Below, in pieces: positions 1 through 11,764 of a stretch of DNA of 64,000 bases. Numbering within the stretch: position 1 is the first letter of the stretch; the number at the start of each line of letters is the position of its first letter. The position numbers and the translations under genes are program-made. Under the pieces are notes generated by a model. The model had not been told where the DNA came from, ran no database searches, and saw only the letters and a list, made by a program, of their open reading frames with translations. This DNA comes from Brachionus manjavacas (Eukaryota > Rotifera > Eurotatoria > Ploima > Brachionidae), in NCBI GenBank assembly GCA_019054805.1, contig JAHQIY010000006.1:868001-932000 (forward strand), read 5' to 3'.

Positions 1-3000
1 TTCCATTCTCCTTTCGCTTCTTTTTCGACGGTTTCAAGTCCTCGCTGGACTTGTTCCTTCGTTTGGCACTGGACTTTTTCTTTTTCCTACGCTTAAGCTC
101 CTCATCACTCTCTTCGCCCTCTTCCCTCTCGCCAAACAAAGCCTTGACACTCTCGTGGATGTTCACACAATCATCGTAAGTCAACGAGCCATCGTCGTTG
201 ACAATCTGGTCCAGAAGGCCGCCCAGCGTCATCTTCAGGTCGGCATCATCCAGCTGATCCATGTGCGCCTCCAGCACGCTCCTAAGCATTTCTTTGACCG
301 AGTCCAAGCTTTCCGACTCGCTCTCACTTTCATACTTCTTTCTCTTGTGTTTTTTGGACGACTTTTTGGATCTGTGTCTTTTGGACTCTTTGTCCTTGCG
401 CTTGGACCTCGACTCGTTCATAATCGAGTCCAGGTCTTCATCTAGATCGTAGTTGTACGCGTTGTCGTCCAGATCATAAGCAGCATCGTCGCCGAGCTCC
501 TCTTCTTCATCCAAATAGCTCGGATAGTCGTCCTGGAACCGCTGCTGGTTGAACTGGTACTGAGGCGGCAAATGAGTGGGCACAGGTCCGAGCAGCGATT
601 GTCCCTGGTTGTGAAAGGGCTGAGGCATGGCATTTTGCACAGTCTGCGGCACCATGTTGTATGCAATGTTGCTGGATGGCACCATCGGAGTAGGGTAGAC
701 GCCGGGTGGCCGAGTTATGACGCCGCTGGGGGGCATGGTCGTAACACTTGACGGGTAGGGGTAAGAATTTGGCACAAAAGCAGGTCTTGGGCCAGGATGC
801 TGGCTGGGTGTGGGCAAAAGACCGGTTTGCGCAGGGGCGGCCGCTTGAGGCCTAGTCTGAGCCAGACTGGTCAGGTCAGACGAGGTTTTGGGCATAGATG
901 GAACTGTTTTTTCTTCAGCGTGGACAGGGTAGGCGAATGGTGCCGACGTGGTGTCGGTCTTGATCTTTCTGGCCAGTTTGTTGCTGATTGCCATTTGTTG
1001 CTTTTGTAAATCAGTCAATTGAGAGGCCGAGCTCTGAAGGGTAGTGACTTCGGATGGACTGGAGCCTCCGAATTGGTCGTTGGTCTTTATTTTAATGCTA
1101 ATTGACTTTTTGACAAAGTTTTTGAAGCCAGCTGCGGCCATTCCACTATTTGACTTGGACACTTGGGCCACTTTCTCTTCCTTGCCGGGCTGACTGGCTT
1201 GGCTGTCCTCGTTGGACTCATATGCGGCTGTTTCTTCATTCAGTTTGGATGTGTCGGCTCCAATGGGCCGAAATTTGGACTCTTGGCTCGTGCACTTGGT
1301 TTTCTTGGGGCCAAAGCTGCGCTCGGAGTCCGAGTGTAGCGAGCTGTTGTCCTCGTCCTCGCTGGACTCCTCGGTGCCTGATGAGGACAGCATTGGTTGA
1401 TCTAATTGGCAAAGAGTTAGAGACAGGGTTGGTTAGTTTGTGGTATGGTGTTACCTGTGATCAGACAGCGTATTCTTTTTTTGGACATGCATTCGAGCGC
1501 CTCTAGACATCGTTCTTTTATTTGGCTTAATTGCTTGGTCTAGTTGTAAAACAAGATTAAATGATAAAAAGTGTGGCAATTTGGACAAGTTAGGAGATTA
1601 GATCGGAAATTGACAGATGTGGAAAGAAGTTAGGTGTTTTTGAAAGATTGGGAAAAGAATGACGAAAAATGTATTTTTTTTTAAACCAACAATTTGTTAT
1701 TAATTTTTTATTTGATTTTTTTTTCAAATTTTTAATTAATAAAATCTAAAAAAATAGAAAATATTTCATTTTATAAATTTGAATTCAAATTAATCTCCTA
1801 CTATGAAACAAAAAGCTCGGTTTCAATCAAATTCAATTAAAGAGATTTTTTCTCAATTATTGTTTAAAAAATAAAATTTATTCATTTATTTTTGCTTATG
1901 ATTTTTTTGAAATTGATAGACAAAATAATTAAAAATGTTTGGGACAAAGAATTTTGGTCTAAAAATTTTAATTGCAGCAATTAAAACATTCAGCGCTATG
2001 TAGGCTTTATTTTTTTTTTTATTTGTTTTCTGTTTTGAACCTTCAGAATTAGTTATAAAAAAAATAAAAAATAAAAATAAATTTTAAAATGATATAAATT
2101 TTAGAATAAAATTCCAAAAATTGTTCTGCAAAATGTATCAGCTGAAACTTTGAACTCCCCAAATTAAGCCTCTTTAAAATTTCTGCAAGTCTGCAAAGAA
2201 CAAAATTTATTAGAAAATCATTGAAATTAAATTGCAGAGCTTAAAATACATATTTTTTGTTCAGCTGATACATTTTGCAGAACAATTGTTAGCCTCATAG
2301 TAAAAAAGTTGTAACATATTAAATTTTTTGTTGTTGTTCCTTATTCAAAAATTCACAAGCCATAAAAACTTGATTTAAGAAATCAAATATAACAGTACTA
2401 AATGAATTTTTTTTATACAATATTTTTTTTTGGTTTTGGTTTCGGAATTTTTAAATTATTTTGCTTTGCTATAATTTTTTTGTTCCAAACTTCACTCCAG
2501 CTCAAATATTCACTCAAAAAAAAAAGATAAAAATATTAAAATACGTAGTTTACTCTCTCTTAATTTTAATAAATGCCGGTATAAATAAAAATTAATTTAT
2601 TTATTTAAAAAGAGTTGGCGCAGACCTTAAATTTGTGAAAATATTTTTTAATTTAAAAATTCAAAATTTAAATTCTTTATAAATAAAAAAAATTTATTCA
2701 CGCTTATTTTTACTAAACTTTGTTTTAGTTTTTAATTTATTTTCGCTTCAAATTTTTCAGGAATAAATCTTTAAATTTGCAGGATGCTAGTGTAAAGTTA
2801 GTGACTTGACTAAACAATTTTCCAAATATTTCCAATTGATCAAAAAAATATTATTAATAAATAATGAATATTAATAATAATATTTAAAAAATGCTCTTGT
2901 CAAGAAAGTAAGCTAAAAATCATGTTCTTCGATAAATTCGGATGGGAAAGCAACATGATAATTTCGATCTGAACCTTAATGTTCTAACAAAAATCTGAAA

Positions 3001-5314
3001 TTAAATTTTTAAAGCTTTTCTCGAAAATTCATATTTTTAATGTTTAAAAAAAAGTCCTCATTTGTAAATGAAAAATCTAAATCTTCTTTGATCTATTATA
3101 AAATTAAATATTATTGTGTACAATTTACTAGAAAATTGGATTAATTGTAAAAAAACTAAATATGCTTTAGAAATTTTCTCTTAAGATGTCCATACATTGA
3201 CAAGGGCATTTATTATTAGATGGACAAACAAATTTTCTTAAAAATTCTTAAATCTTTATTAACTTTATTTTGGAAATTTTTTCAGCTTTTTTTTTATGCT
3301 TCAAAATTTATACCGATTTATTAGATTTAAAGAATTTTTTTCCATCTAATAATAAATGTACTGTCAATTTAAATGGAAACTTTAAGAGAAAAATTCCGAA
3401 AAATTCTAAAGCACCTTTATTATTTGATGGAAAAAAAAAATTTCTAAAAATTTAATTTCATCTATCATTAAATTTCCCTCCTCATTACTAAGTATCATTT
3501 TGCTCAATTTACTAAAAAAATAATATTTTTAATTTTTAATTTCAAAAAATATTAAAAATTTTAAAAATGTTCAAAAATCCTAAAAATTTCCTTTGACCAA
3601 ACCGAGCTTAAAAATGCGTGAAAAAAATTACCTTCAGAATATCGGGCAGCATGGCCTTAAGCTTGCTGCCTTTGATGCACCGGAACATTTCGTTTAGCAT
3701 GCGCTCTCTGTCTTTGATATAAGATCCGATAGGTTTCAAGTGTTCCTTGAGATCGAGCATACTGCTGTCCGAGTCAGTGTGTCCATTGCGGGCATCGTTG
3801 TTGAACTTGGCCGCTTTCTTTCGTCTGGCTCGCCTCTCGCTCTGATTGCTGAGCGAACTAGACGTTGAGTGGGAAGCGGAGGACTCGGAGCCGGACGAAC
3901 TGGACTCTGACTCGTTGTTGGCCGGCTGTATCTGTCCGTCCTCGAGCACGTCGTCCACTTTTTTCTTGGTCTTTTTGTCCGAGTCGGACTCGGACGACGA
4001 GCCCGACGACGACATCGACTTTTTCTTCTTCTTCTTGCTCTTTTTCTTTTTGCTCTTCTCGCCAGTCTCTTCGCTCTTGTCCTCGTTTAGACCAATTGAC
4101 TTTTGAAAGACCAGCGGAAGATTGTTGGTCGGATGCTGCTTTATGAAGCGGCTGTAGTACGTGTTTGTCTTGATTCTCTTCTGGAACACTTTCTGCTTGT
4201 TGTTCGGCTCGAATATGTTGCGGCCGAGCAGACGATAGTTGGGAAATTTTTTGTTCGCCAACAGCATGGACATTTGCTCCGGGTTCAATTGACTTTGCTG
4301 CCTGAGCTTGAGCAGCTGCTGGTACTTGAGCTTTTTTTGCTGATACTCTTGGATAAGCTGTTGGTGTTTTTCAAGGGTGCGCTTTTGTTCGTCGCTTAGA
4401 ACGTACTCGCGGCCCTCGGCCGAAGCGTTAGCTATAGCCGAGGTTATTTCGCACACGAGCTCAGTGAGCTCGGGGTCCGTGTTGGACGGAGATTTGGGCT
4501 CTTCCATCACTTCGCCGTCGGGCTCCTTGGGCTCTTCCTTTTTGGCCTTGTAGCCGGCGGTGGCAGAGGCCGGGTAACGCATGCCAGGGTAGTAAGACTC
4601 GGCGTCCTCGGCCGGGTAGTATCGGTGCCGAGGAAACTTTCCGAATTTGGCCATGTAGCCTTGGGGCGGCGGGTAGTAGGGCAAGTTTGGGGGCGCCGCA
4701 GCTGGGTAGCGCATGCCTGGGTACATGTGTCGGTACCTGGAGGGAGCGGGGCCGGCCGGGTAGTAGCTGGAGGGGTACGGGGCCGGCTTGGAACGATAGG
4801 GCTCGGGGGATCGTGAACGCGATGGGGAGCGGGACCTGGAGCGCGAGCCGTAGCCGTGATAGTAGTCGTAGTAGTGGTAGGGGTAGTTGTAGTAGCGGCT
4901 GGGAGATGGGGTGCGCGAGCGGGCAGCAATTCGCGGTTGAGAACGCGATCGTGACTTTTTTTTGCGCGATTCCTTGTTTTTCGGTTTTTCTCGAGGTGGT
5001 GACACTTTTTTTGTCTTATGCACTTCAGTTTTTTTGGGGGCCTTGGACTCGGCCTTTCGTCCCCGCGATCTACTCCGGCTTTTTGAGCGGGCCTTGGTCG
5101 GCTTAGAGCGGAGTGGTGGTGGGGAAATGGACGATCGTCGGTCATTGGTGACCGTTATTTTGAGCCGTTTGGAAGAGGCTGAGACAGGCGCGGCCTCCTT
5201 TTTGACCACACGCGAACTGACTGACTTGTGTTTAGACTTGTAGTCATGGTCATAATCGTTCTCATACTCATGCTTTGACGAACTCCTATGATGAACACGG
5301 CGTATATCTGTCAT
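1..5314 (-). CDS. CAAP1-domain protein, RS- and acid-rich (3 exons, 3' end beyond window)
   Basis: Three exons join in frame: 5314-3632 (561 codons, ends AAG|gtaatt, phase 0), 1539-1455 (acceptor caactag, 28 codons plus 1 base, donor gtaac) and 1401 to beyond base 1 (acceptor ccaattag). The start ATG at 5314 has an in-frame TAA directly before it. Residues ~518-590 match the CAAP1 family (caspase activity and apoptosis inhibitor 1): LKPIGSYIKDRERML, KLKAMLPDILK, then QIKERCLEALECMSKKRI supplied by the small exon. The N-terminal half is RS/Pro/Tyr-rich (SRSRSRSPSRSRSP-type stretches), followed by a Gln-rich coiled region and a poly-Lys/Ser-Asp tract. The last exon is disordered with acidic and Lys-rich patches. 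At more than 1,050 residues it is about three times human CAAP1 (361 aa). Nuclear location and an RNA-linked role are inference from the RS region. The domain call rests on remembered family sequence, not a search. Confidence 0.78.
1540..3631 (-). other. Large intron 1 of the CAAP1-domain gene, AT-rich
   Basis: About 2.1 kb between the donor at 3631 and the acceptor at 1540. The sequence is dominated by A/T runs with no coding frame I can support. It holds the palindromic element at 2119-2287, listed separately. The second intron of this gene is only 53 bp (1402-1454), more typical of the window. Confidence 0.7.
2119..2287. repeat. Small palindromic (foldback/MITE-like) element, 28-bp perfect inverted repeats
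   Basis: The 28 bases at 2119-2146 (core TCTGCAAAATGTATCAGCTG) are repeated as an exact reverse complement at 2260-2287. The spacer is 113 bp. A related single arm, also core TCTGCAAAATGTATCAGCTG, lies at 10940-10960 with similar downstream sequence, so this is a repeat family and not a chance hairpin. No clear target duplication is seen. Superfamily unknown. Confidence 0.75.
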
Positions 5315-6262
5315 TTAGGGTTTTAAGTTAGATTATGTCAAGTAATAGAAGAGAGAAAAGTTAAAGAAAAAAATTTCTTTAAATTAGATAATGTAAATGT
5401 TTTTTTTTATTGTTCTGGTATGTATAGATGTATGTGTGTGTTTGTGTGTGAGCGCGCTCTGGTGTTTTTTAAACTTAAGGTTTTCTTTGTTTTCACGCAG
5501 TTAATTATGACTCTCGCTATTCTTAAAATTGAACAAAATTTTCAAAGCTGTGTTTATTATCAACCATTTTTATTTCTATTTAGCTTATATACAATTTTGT
5601 GGCTTTATATCAATCTATATACATAAGCCAATTGCTTACTTGTTCGAAATAACTAATAATATTTAAGGTGATGATTCGAAATTTGTCTTCTAGATTGTTT
5701 GTCCACTTTTTTTCTTTTGCAGGCTAGAAGTTTCACTAAGGCTAGGATTTATTGAATATAAAAAAAGCAAACTCGTGTAACTAAAAAAATTAAAAAAATA
5801 ACAAAAAAGATAATGAATAAGACAATAAAAATTAATTTTTTTAATCTTATTTTAGGCTAACTTCGTAGCAAAAAAAAATTTTTAAAAAAATATGAAAAAG
5901 CAAAAAAATTTTTGCACCAAATCTTTTTTGCTTTTGGAATACGACCTTTTTTTATTTTAGAATTTAAAGGGAATATTTTTAGCTTGAACTGGTACATTAC
6001 AGAAATTAAAACGAATTTTCACCATCGAATAACGTGATCTAGGCATCATTCTCACGCCTGATTTTAATTCAGCTCACAATCGGCTCATGCCCTACCAAAA
6101 GCTTACCAAGTTCTAGGAATGCAAGCTTCAAAATCCAACAATGTCTTAAAAATTAAAAAGTTTCAAGACTAAATCAAAGAAAAGCAAATCATGCGAAATT
6201 TACAACAAGTTTTTTTAAGAAAAATTATTTTAACTATTGAATGGCCAAATAATAAGTTATGA
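5315..6262. other. Intergenic, AT-rich; no gene seen
   Basis: Upstream region of the CAAP1-domain gene. It contains a short TG-rich patch near 5420-5450 and A/T runs. A short open frame at 5420-5626 has no recognisable features and looks like chance. The promoter of the minus-strand gene should lie just above 5314, but I see no diagnostic motif. Confidence 0.5.
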
Positions 6263-6335
6263 GCCGAAATAGCTCAGTTGGGAGAGCGTTAGACTGAAGA
6301 TCTAAAGGTCCTTGGTTCGATCCCGAGTTTCGGCA
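6263..6335 (+). tRNA. tRNA-Phe (GAA), copy 1
   Basis: A 73-base cloverleaf: acceptor stem GCCGAAA paired with TTTCGGC plus discriminator A, D-arm GCTCAGTTGGGAGAGC, anticodon GAA at 6296-6298, and T-arm GGTTCGATCCC (B box). A T-run follows directly as a Pol III terminator. There is no intron. It is identical base for base to four other copies in the window. Confidence 0.97.
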
Positions 6336-6419
6336 TTTTTTTTGTTGCTATCAATTTTGATGACATATGTTCATCGAAAAAAATTATTGCCGAGTTTTGA
6401 AACTTTTTTTTAATTTATT

Positions 6420-6830
6420 TAGCTAAATATATCATCATTTCATTTAAAATCTACTCAAAGGAAGACATTGAGTCTGATGAAGAAACTATTGAAGAGACAA
6501 ACTCCAAAAGATCAAAGATAGATTTGTGTCAACTTTTAATTGAAAGAGACATTTTTTTTGATAAGTGCAAACTGAAGATCTCAAAAAGAAGATACTGTGG
6601 AAGAAAAATGTGGTAAAGATCAATATTATTTTTGATTATTTATTTATTTATTTCTATTCAAATATTAGCATTCTTTATGTTGTGGACCAGCTTTTTATGC
6701 TCTCCGATAACTTAACTGGTCATTTTTATGGCAAGTATAATAACAAAATCAGTGATATCTACAAAGATTTTATTATATCAAATCTTCCAGCTACGAAAAA
6801 ATGTTTAACATTTACCTTTTAAATATACTT
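6420..6830 (+). pseudogene. Coding relic of unknown (probably transposon) origin
   Basis: Around 6455-6600 an acidic then basic frame can be read (DIESDEETIEET, then SKRSKID, then KISKRRYCGRKMW). A similarly built relic (acidic stretch, SSKRYK, then Cys-containing basic segment) occurs at 21385-21560. The following frame to 6822 is AT-rich and unconvincing. I do not recognise the family; a transposase N-terminus is a guess. Confidence 0.25.
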
Positions 6831-7153
6831 ATAAATAATGAAATTTAAAATAAAACTATTAAAAGGATGTTATTTATTTGATTTAAAATGAAAAGTAATT
6901 TTTAAGAGATGATTCTTTAATTTTTCAATTAAGATCAAAATTAAATTAAATTTTTATATATTTTATAATGATGATATAGAACTTTAAAATTAAAATGAAC
7001 AAAAGTCTTAGAATAATTTTGATCACAATAAACGTGAATGGTATGAATTTTTGGCATTTTGAGCAATGATCAAATTTTTGATGAACACTAAAAAATGTAA
7101 AATTTAATTTTGTTTTAGGAATTTTACTATTGAATTTACAATTAAAGATATGA

Positions 7154-7226
7154 GCCGAAATAGCTCAGTTGGGAGAGCGTTAGACTGAAGATCTAAAGGT
7201 CCTTGGTTCGATCCCGAGTTTCGGCA
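7154..7226 (+). tRNA. tRNA-Phe (GAA), copy 2
   Basis: Identical in all 73 bases to copy 1, with a T-run right after the discriminator base. The bases just upstream (CAATTAAAGATATGA) closely match those before copy 3 (CAATTGAAGATATGA). Those two copies therefore probably share a duplication that included flanking DNA. Confidence 0.97.
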
Positions 7227-7735
7227 TTTTTTTTTAATTTAAAATTTAAAAAAATAATTTTTTTTTGTTTAGAATTTAATTTTTAATAATAAATGATTCG
7301 TTTCAAACTCATTTACTTACTTTTTAATTAAATTTATCAAGATCTCAAACTTTGAAAAAAAAACAATTTAAAAAATTTATGGAAAAATTGAAAGAAACGT
7401 TTTAATAAAGTTTATAACAAAAATTATGTAAAAAATAAGAAATGTAAAAATTTATTTCATTAAATTCAATAAGTTTTTTTTTAAATTCAACTTATGCATG
7501 AAATATTTCTAAGATCTGGAAATCTATTTTATTTTTGAACAGTATTCCAAATTACAATTTTATATTTAAAAAGAAAATTTATTTTATAAAAATAAAAAAA
7601 AGTTGAAATTGAATTGTAAATTTTATCATGATATCGATTTAATTTATTAACTGATTTCAACTTCAAAATTACCTCTGTGAAAACAGCAAATTATTCAATG
7701 TTGTATAAAATCTGATAACTTAACTAAAAAAATAT
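7227..7735. other. AT-rich spacer, nothing supported
   Basis: Low-complexity A/T sequence between tRNA-Phe copy 2 and the 3' end of the neighbouring retrotransposon. No open frame, hairpin or repeat that I can support. Confidence 0.5.
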
Positions 7736-7756
7736 AGTAGTAGTAGTAGTAGTAGT
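7736..7756. repeat. (TAG)n microsatellite, 3' tail of the retrotransposon
   Basis: About seven TAG units on the plus strand, directly beyond the 3' untranslated end of the minus-strand element. Read on the element's strand this is a (CTA)n tail. Related RT relics at 15.7 kb and 17.2 kb end in similar CTACTCCTACTTCTA or CTCCTCCTACA sequence. Confidence 0.75.
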
Positions 7757-10300
7757 GTGAGCTGTAACACATAAGTGTGAGTGCAGTTCATAACGCTGCA
7801 CTTTATCAGCTTGCAACCTAAGTTGCATTAAGTCAAAGTTCCTGAGTATCAGATTCTGTAAACAGATCTTCTCCAGGTCTCCGACTTCATTTGTCTATCA
7901 ATTTTGGCCTTAAACTGATTGACCGTATCAGTCCCTACTATTTCCGAGGGTAAAAGGTTCCAGGTTGTAGCTGTTCGGTTAAGTAAGAATTTATCCCTCA
8001 TTGTCCTTCCCTGCTTATCCTTCGTTATTTGGCTATTGTGTCTCCTGCTTGTTCCCTCACTGACTCCCTCATTCTCTCTTATATCCAAATCTATCTTCTC
8101 GAACCCTTTATTTATCTTAAATATTTGTAATAAGTCCCCTCTTTTCCTTCTTGTTTCCAGGTCTGTTAAACCAAGCTCCCTAAGTCTTTCTTCGTACTCT
8201 AATCCTCTTAATTCTATTACCATCTTAGTCGCCCTTTTCTGGATTCCCTCGACCTTATTAATTTCACTTCTAGTCAGAGAATTCCATACCACCGAAGCGA
8301 ATTCAAAATGCGTTCTGACGAAAGCTGGGTACAGCTTTTTAAACAACTCTTTATTAAAAAATTTGAAAGTTTTTCTCATTCTACCTAAAGCACTGTTAGC
8401 TTTAGATACCGCTGCTTCTACTTGTTTACTATGCTTCCTTTCATTTGAAACCATAATACCAAGATCTTTCTCAACCTCGGATTCCTGCAACCATACTTTT
8501 TCTTCACCATGTTGAATGTAATATTTGTTTCTAGGGTTCTTCTTCCCGTAATGCATGATTTTGCATTTATTACTGTTTAAGGACATTGACCACTTATTGC
8601 ACCAGTTATCTATATCATATATCTGCTTGTAAATCTGATTGTGACATTTCTTTCCCCTCTGAAATCACCTTACTATCATCAGCGTACATCTCCATTATGT
8701 TATTTATTTTGTCTGGCCATGCTGTCTACTACAGATCAAGCTGTACTTGTTTAAATGTGCTGTTATCCAATCTCTAACTATTCCTTCCATTACCTTACAA
8801 CACACTGATGTCAAGGAAACTGGTCGGTAATTTGACGCCGTGAGTTTACTCCCTTTCTTGTACAATGGGAAAATATTCGCTTCCCTCCATTCATCTGGTA
8901 CGTCTCTCTCATCTAATGATTTGCTGAAAATGATGGCGAGTGCTTTTGACAACTCTTGAGAGCAATTTATTAATACCCTTTGTGTGACCCCGTCTCCGCC
9001 TGGTGACTTGTTGCAATTTAGTTTCTCCAACCTTGTTTGTACATCTCTACTCTCCAATCTTTCTTCTGCATCACACTTGAACTCCGTTCTCATTTCAAAA
9101 TTCTGAAAGTCACCAAGTTCTACCGAAAAGACCGATTCGAATTGTTCATTCAAAATCTCCGCTATCTCACATCTGTCTGTTGTTTTACTCCCGTCTTTTT
9201 TAGTTAAAGAACCAATTCTCTCACTCACCTTCTGCTTGCTCTTCATGTAGCTGTATAGTTCTTTTGGATTCTTAGAGTAGTTGCTTGCAAGCCTCAACTC
9301 ATAAGCTGAGATATTAGTGTTCATGACCCTTTTAACATTTTTGCTAATTTCTTTGTACTCTTCACATTTCCCAGTATCTCTTCTATGGCCTTGCACCCGA
9401 CTGCGCCATAAATTGCTCTTTCTTCTCATCAACGATTTGAGATCTTTCGTAAGCCACGGTGGCCGGATCCTTCGATTCGCATCAATTTTTATCTTTGGAA
9501 TAAATCTTTCACAAGCTTCATTATATATTTTCAGGAACTCTTTATAAGAATCGCGGATGTTCTTGTCCACAAGAGCAACTCTCCAATTGATGCTCTCAAA
9601 GAATTTGTTCATTCTTATATAGTCCCCCTTCTTGTAGTTGAATTTACTCCTCCTAAACCTGTATCCAAACTCTTTCACCTTCTCCTTTAACTTGTATCTC
9701 CAACTCATACTCAAATGACCATTCTCCTTGCCACCTAGGACTTCTCCTGGTTCAAGGTTATCCATTCTCTCCTGCGCCTCCGTTATGATTAGATCCAATA
9801 TGTTAGTTAATTTATTTGGCTCCTTCTGGAAAGTTTTAAAACAGACATTCTGAGTCAAAAACCCCTCGCTTAGACATTTCACAAATTCTGCCGCACTCTC
9901 TGTCTCCGTTAAAATTTTTGCCTCTAAATTATCACTCCAGTCCAGTTCAGTATAGTTGAAATCACCCACCAGTAATAATCCACTATATAACCCCCGTTTT
10001 ACTAAATTATTCGCCATTTCTATCGATTTGATTATCTCTCTATCTCTCACCCTGTGCGTCTCCTCACTTTCTGATACCCCTTACTGTTTCTTATTATTTT
10101 TGGTCTATACATACATCCCAACAGAATTTTTTTTTCCTTCCCCGATTCAGCTACACACCAGATTTGCTCAATTTTATTTGAATTAAGTTGTTCGTTGTCG
10201 ATTTCCGTGAAGTTGAAGGAACCTGAATCACTAACATATATACAAACTCCCCTCCTCTCTTTCTACTACGATCTTTTCGGAAACATTCGTAGCCTTCAAT
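7736..10300 (-). mobile_element. CR1/L2-like non-LTR retrotransposon, internally deleted
   Basis: Reading leftward, broken endonuclease sequence starts near 10300 (GYECFRKDRSR, IEQIWCVAESG), followed by GDFNY, a long linker, and RT sequence with IFPLYKKGSKL and NYRPVSLTSVCCKVMEGI up to QHG at about 8710. The next sequence jumps to MYADDSKVISEGK, so the RT palm between QHG and the YADD box is missing. A frameshift near 8640 precedes the C-terminal part (KDLGIMVS, RRKRGDLLQIFK, WNLLPSEI), which ends at 7849. The 3' end carries a (CTA)n-type microsatellite tail at about 7736-7756, as many CR1/L2-type elements have short repeat tails. Non-functional; the two largest frames are 448 and 245 codons. 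Confidence 0.88.
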
Positions 10301-11253
10301 GTTATATGATAACTTAACCAAATTTTAAATTATTCAAAAAAAAAAGCATTTCTTTTCATCTGCTAATTTTTTTTTTACAGCTGAGTTTGTATTTTTTATC
10401 AAAAAATTTATTTAGAAAAAAAAACAGAAATGTGAATCATAGAATGACAAAAAAAATAATTTCTTTTTAACCTTCCTCTTTTTTTTTTGCTGGTTGACAA
10501 ATTTCAGTTTTATTAACCATTACTGGAATTATTTAAGAAGCTTGGTTAAGTTGAATTGTGTTCATTGCATTTTCATTACAATATATTAATTAGGTATTAT
10601 GAGAGTGCTAAAATTAGATTTGTTCTTAAAATTTTTATTTAGATGTTAATTAAATGATCTTGCTGTGGAAAATAATTAGCTTTAAGAAAAAATTATTAAA
10701 TATAAATGAAAAATTTTTCGAATCAAGATAAATTGAATACCCAACCCGATTGTGTAATTGCTACCTTTTTTCCTCTTTTTTTCCCGAAGCTTCAACTATG
10801 TAAACATGTGTCACATGTAACACCCTTTTTCAATTTATGTCTTTTTTAACTTACTTCACGGAATTGTGAATTTTGGAACAAAGAACAATAAAAAAACTTT
10901 TGAAAAGAAATAATTTTTCGAATAAAGTTTAAAAATTTTTCTGCAAAATGTATCAGCTGATAAAAACTTTGTACCACCCAAATTTAATCTCTGCATAACT
11001 CTGCAATTTAATTTAATATCTGAACAATAAAAAGAGTAATAAAAATTAAACTGATGTTATCTGACAAATAATATTATCAAACAAATGATCTCTCTTAATT
11101 TTTTTCTACCTGTCAAATAGTGAATTGCTTTCTCAATTATACTTAAAAGCTATTCACGAAACTTGCCTTCTCAAAATGAAATCTATCAAAAACTTACAGT
11201 CCATTTAAAAACAGTCCATATTCCACCTATCTTCCTTTAACCGAAAATTAATG
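10301..11253. other. AT-rich spacer with repeat scraps
   Basis: No gene seen. Contains a dispersed motif at 10735-10764 (CGATTGTGTAATTGCTAC) that recurs near 23971 and, in part, near 45873. It also contains one arm of the palindromic family at 10940-10960. Confidence 0.5.
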
Positions 11254-11261
11254 AAATTTTT

Positions 11262-11756
11262 TAGTGTTGGGATCCGTACAAGCCGACACTTAACCGATCA
11301 AAATTTTCAGAAACCGTGACCGTGTTCGCATTAGCCGGACAACCTTTAAGCGGGTGGTCATTTGGCCGGTCAGCTAGGCGGTCTATTTTTTGGACCGCCA
11401 AAATAAACGGTCTAAAAAAAACGGGCAGCCAAATAACCGGTCAACCTTTTGGCGGACGGTCACTAAATTTTTTGTAAAATTTTGAAAAAAAAAAAAAAAT
11501 CTTAAAAAACTTTTTAAAATAAATAAAGAAAATTTTTTTTATCATTTTAATTATTTTTTTTTTAAAATTAAAAACATTATTTCGAAAAAATTTCAATTTT
11601 AGTGGCTAACCGCCAAAAATTTGGCCGTATTTTTTAGGTCGGTTTTTTAGCCGCCCGTATTTTTTAGATCGTTTATTTTGGCGGTCCAAAAATTCAAATG
11701 ACCGCATAAAACCGTTCGCCAAATGGACCGGTTTGGTCTGACCGCATCCAACACTA
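11262..11756. mobile_element. hAT-like non-autonomous DNA transposon with 8-bp target duplication
   Basis: The ends are inverted: TAGTGTTGGGATCCG at 11262 and the complement of TAGTGTTGGATGCGG ending at 11756. The element is flanked by an exact 8-bp direct repeat AAATTTTT (11254-11261 and 11757-11764). Long subterminal regions are also inverted and rich in GGCGGTC/ACCGGTC motifs, making the element much more GC-rich than its surroundings. There is no transposase frame. An 8-bp duplication plus a TAGTGTTG terminus is characteristic of hAT; the family is otherwise unassigned. Confidence 0.88.
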
Positions 11757-11764
11757 AAATTTTT

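Noticed and set aside
1150..1506. Separate gene starting MSKKRIRC at 1488
   Set aside because: First considered as a gene start, but the same frame extends upstream to an acceptor at 1540 and completes the CAAP1 domain in phase with the 3632 donor.
3270..3455. Plus-strand open frame in the intron
   Set aside because: Phe/Lys/Asn-rich product of A/T sequence; no splice or start support.
3846..5243. Several long plus-strand and alternate minus-strand open frames over the CAAP1-domain exon
   Set aside because: They are shadows of a GC-richer exon; only the listed minus frame shows RS, poly-Lys and CAAP1 motifs.
7919..8515. 198-codon plus frame
   Set aside because: Antisense shadow of the RT C-terminal region.
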